NCBI RefSeq assembly: GCF_000430665.1
Contig: NZ_AUML01000018.1
Coordinates: 1-64,000, forward strand
Source of the DNA: Aquimarina muelleri DSM 19832
GTDB lineage: Bacteria; Bacteroidota; Bacteroidia; Flavobacteriales; Flavobacteriaceae
Length of the DNA stretch: 64,000 bases
Reading direction: 5' to 3'
Position numbers and translations under genes: made by a program. Positions 63,985 through 64,000 of the stretch are shown here, in pieces. Under the pieces are notes generated by a model. That model was given only the letters and a program-made list of their open reading frames with translations, was not told where the DNA came from and did not search any database. How positions within the stretch are numbered: the first letter of the stretch is position 1; the number at the start of each line of letters is the position of its first letter.

Positions 63985-64000
63985 AATGAATTAATCTTCG

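Overview
The window reads as chromosomal DNA of a marine-type member of the Flavobacteriaceae (Bacteroidota). Evidence: AT-rich sequence; the gliding lipoprotein gene gldI; a SusC/SusD pair and an ECF sigma/FecR/TonB-receptor set; many DUF lipoproteins typical of this family; a DnaJ with the reduced flavobacterial zinc region; and TAnnTTTG-like promoter boxes. An Aquimarina-like genus is an impression, not a proof. No tRNA, rRNA or CRISPR array was recognised.

Region 1 (1-7.3 kb) is the accessory end of an integrated element. It holds a 49-bp tandem repeat, a GC-richer leftward block (a long winged-helix protein, possibly replication-related, plus two small genes), and then a rightward set: HTH/coiled-coil protein, MerR-like regulator, excisionase-like protein and a tyrosine integrase with an N-terminal Cys cluster. 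Large inverted repeats sit in the regulatory gaps and a 13-bp direct repeat follows the integrase.

Region 2 (6.8-10.5 kb) is the most interesting part. An array of repeats phased at exactly 21 bp (paired into 42-bp hairpin units) and a leader ending in a perfect 14-bp palindrome precede a 1050-aa single-chain SIR2-APAZ-Argonaute protein with a catalytically dead PIWI domain, a predicted NAD-depleting abortive-defence protein. A paralogous copy of this array plus leader, with a different 21-bp unit sequence but a strongly conserved core, lies at 29.9-30.2 kb upstream of an unusual lipoprotein gene. A third, four-unit 21-bp array lies at 13.4 kb.

Region 3 (10.5-13.5 kb) is a decay zone: a CrtO-like acyltransferase, a frameshifted and truncated membrane AraC-type regulator, and an SDR gene without its nucleotide-binding N-terminus.

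Region 4 (13.5-29.9 kb) is core: a NarL-type two-component operon with an unknown 230-aa gene, ilvE, a MazG-like protein, mnmD, a YceI lipoprotein, grpE-dnaJ, and a six-gene rightward cluster (ABC exporter, MscS channel, outer-membrane protein, sigma-54-type response regulator without a DNA-binding domain, small barrel protein).

Region 5 (30-43.8 kb) holds an AraC/aldehyde dehydrogenase/DUF779 module, a copper module (HMA-AraC regulator, CopA, HMA chaperone), a sterol-desaturase-like hydroxylase, an SDR, DUF3124 and DUF3703 proteins, DoxX and a frameshifted Crp regulator. MITE-like repeats lie at 35.0 and 54.1 kb, with a partial copy at 43.9 kb.

Region 6 (44-64 kb) holds a cyclophilin-FKBP fusion, gldI, a DHH phosphoesterase, a PhoD-like phosphatase, ndk, a C1 peptidase, the sigma/FecR/TonB-receptor set, SusC/SusD, a modular lipoprotein, and the DciA-like/lipoprotein/recF and TPR/ribH core clusters.
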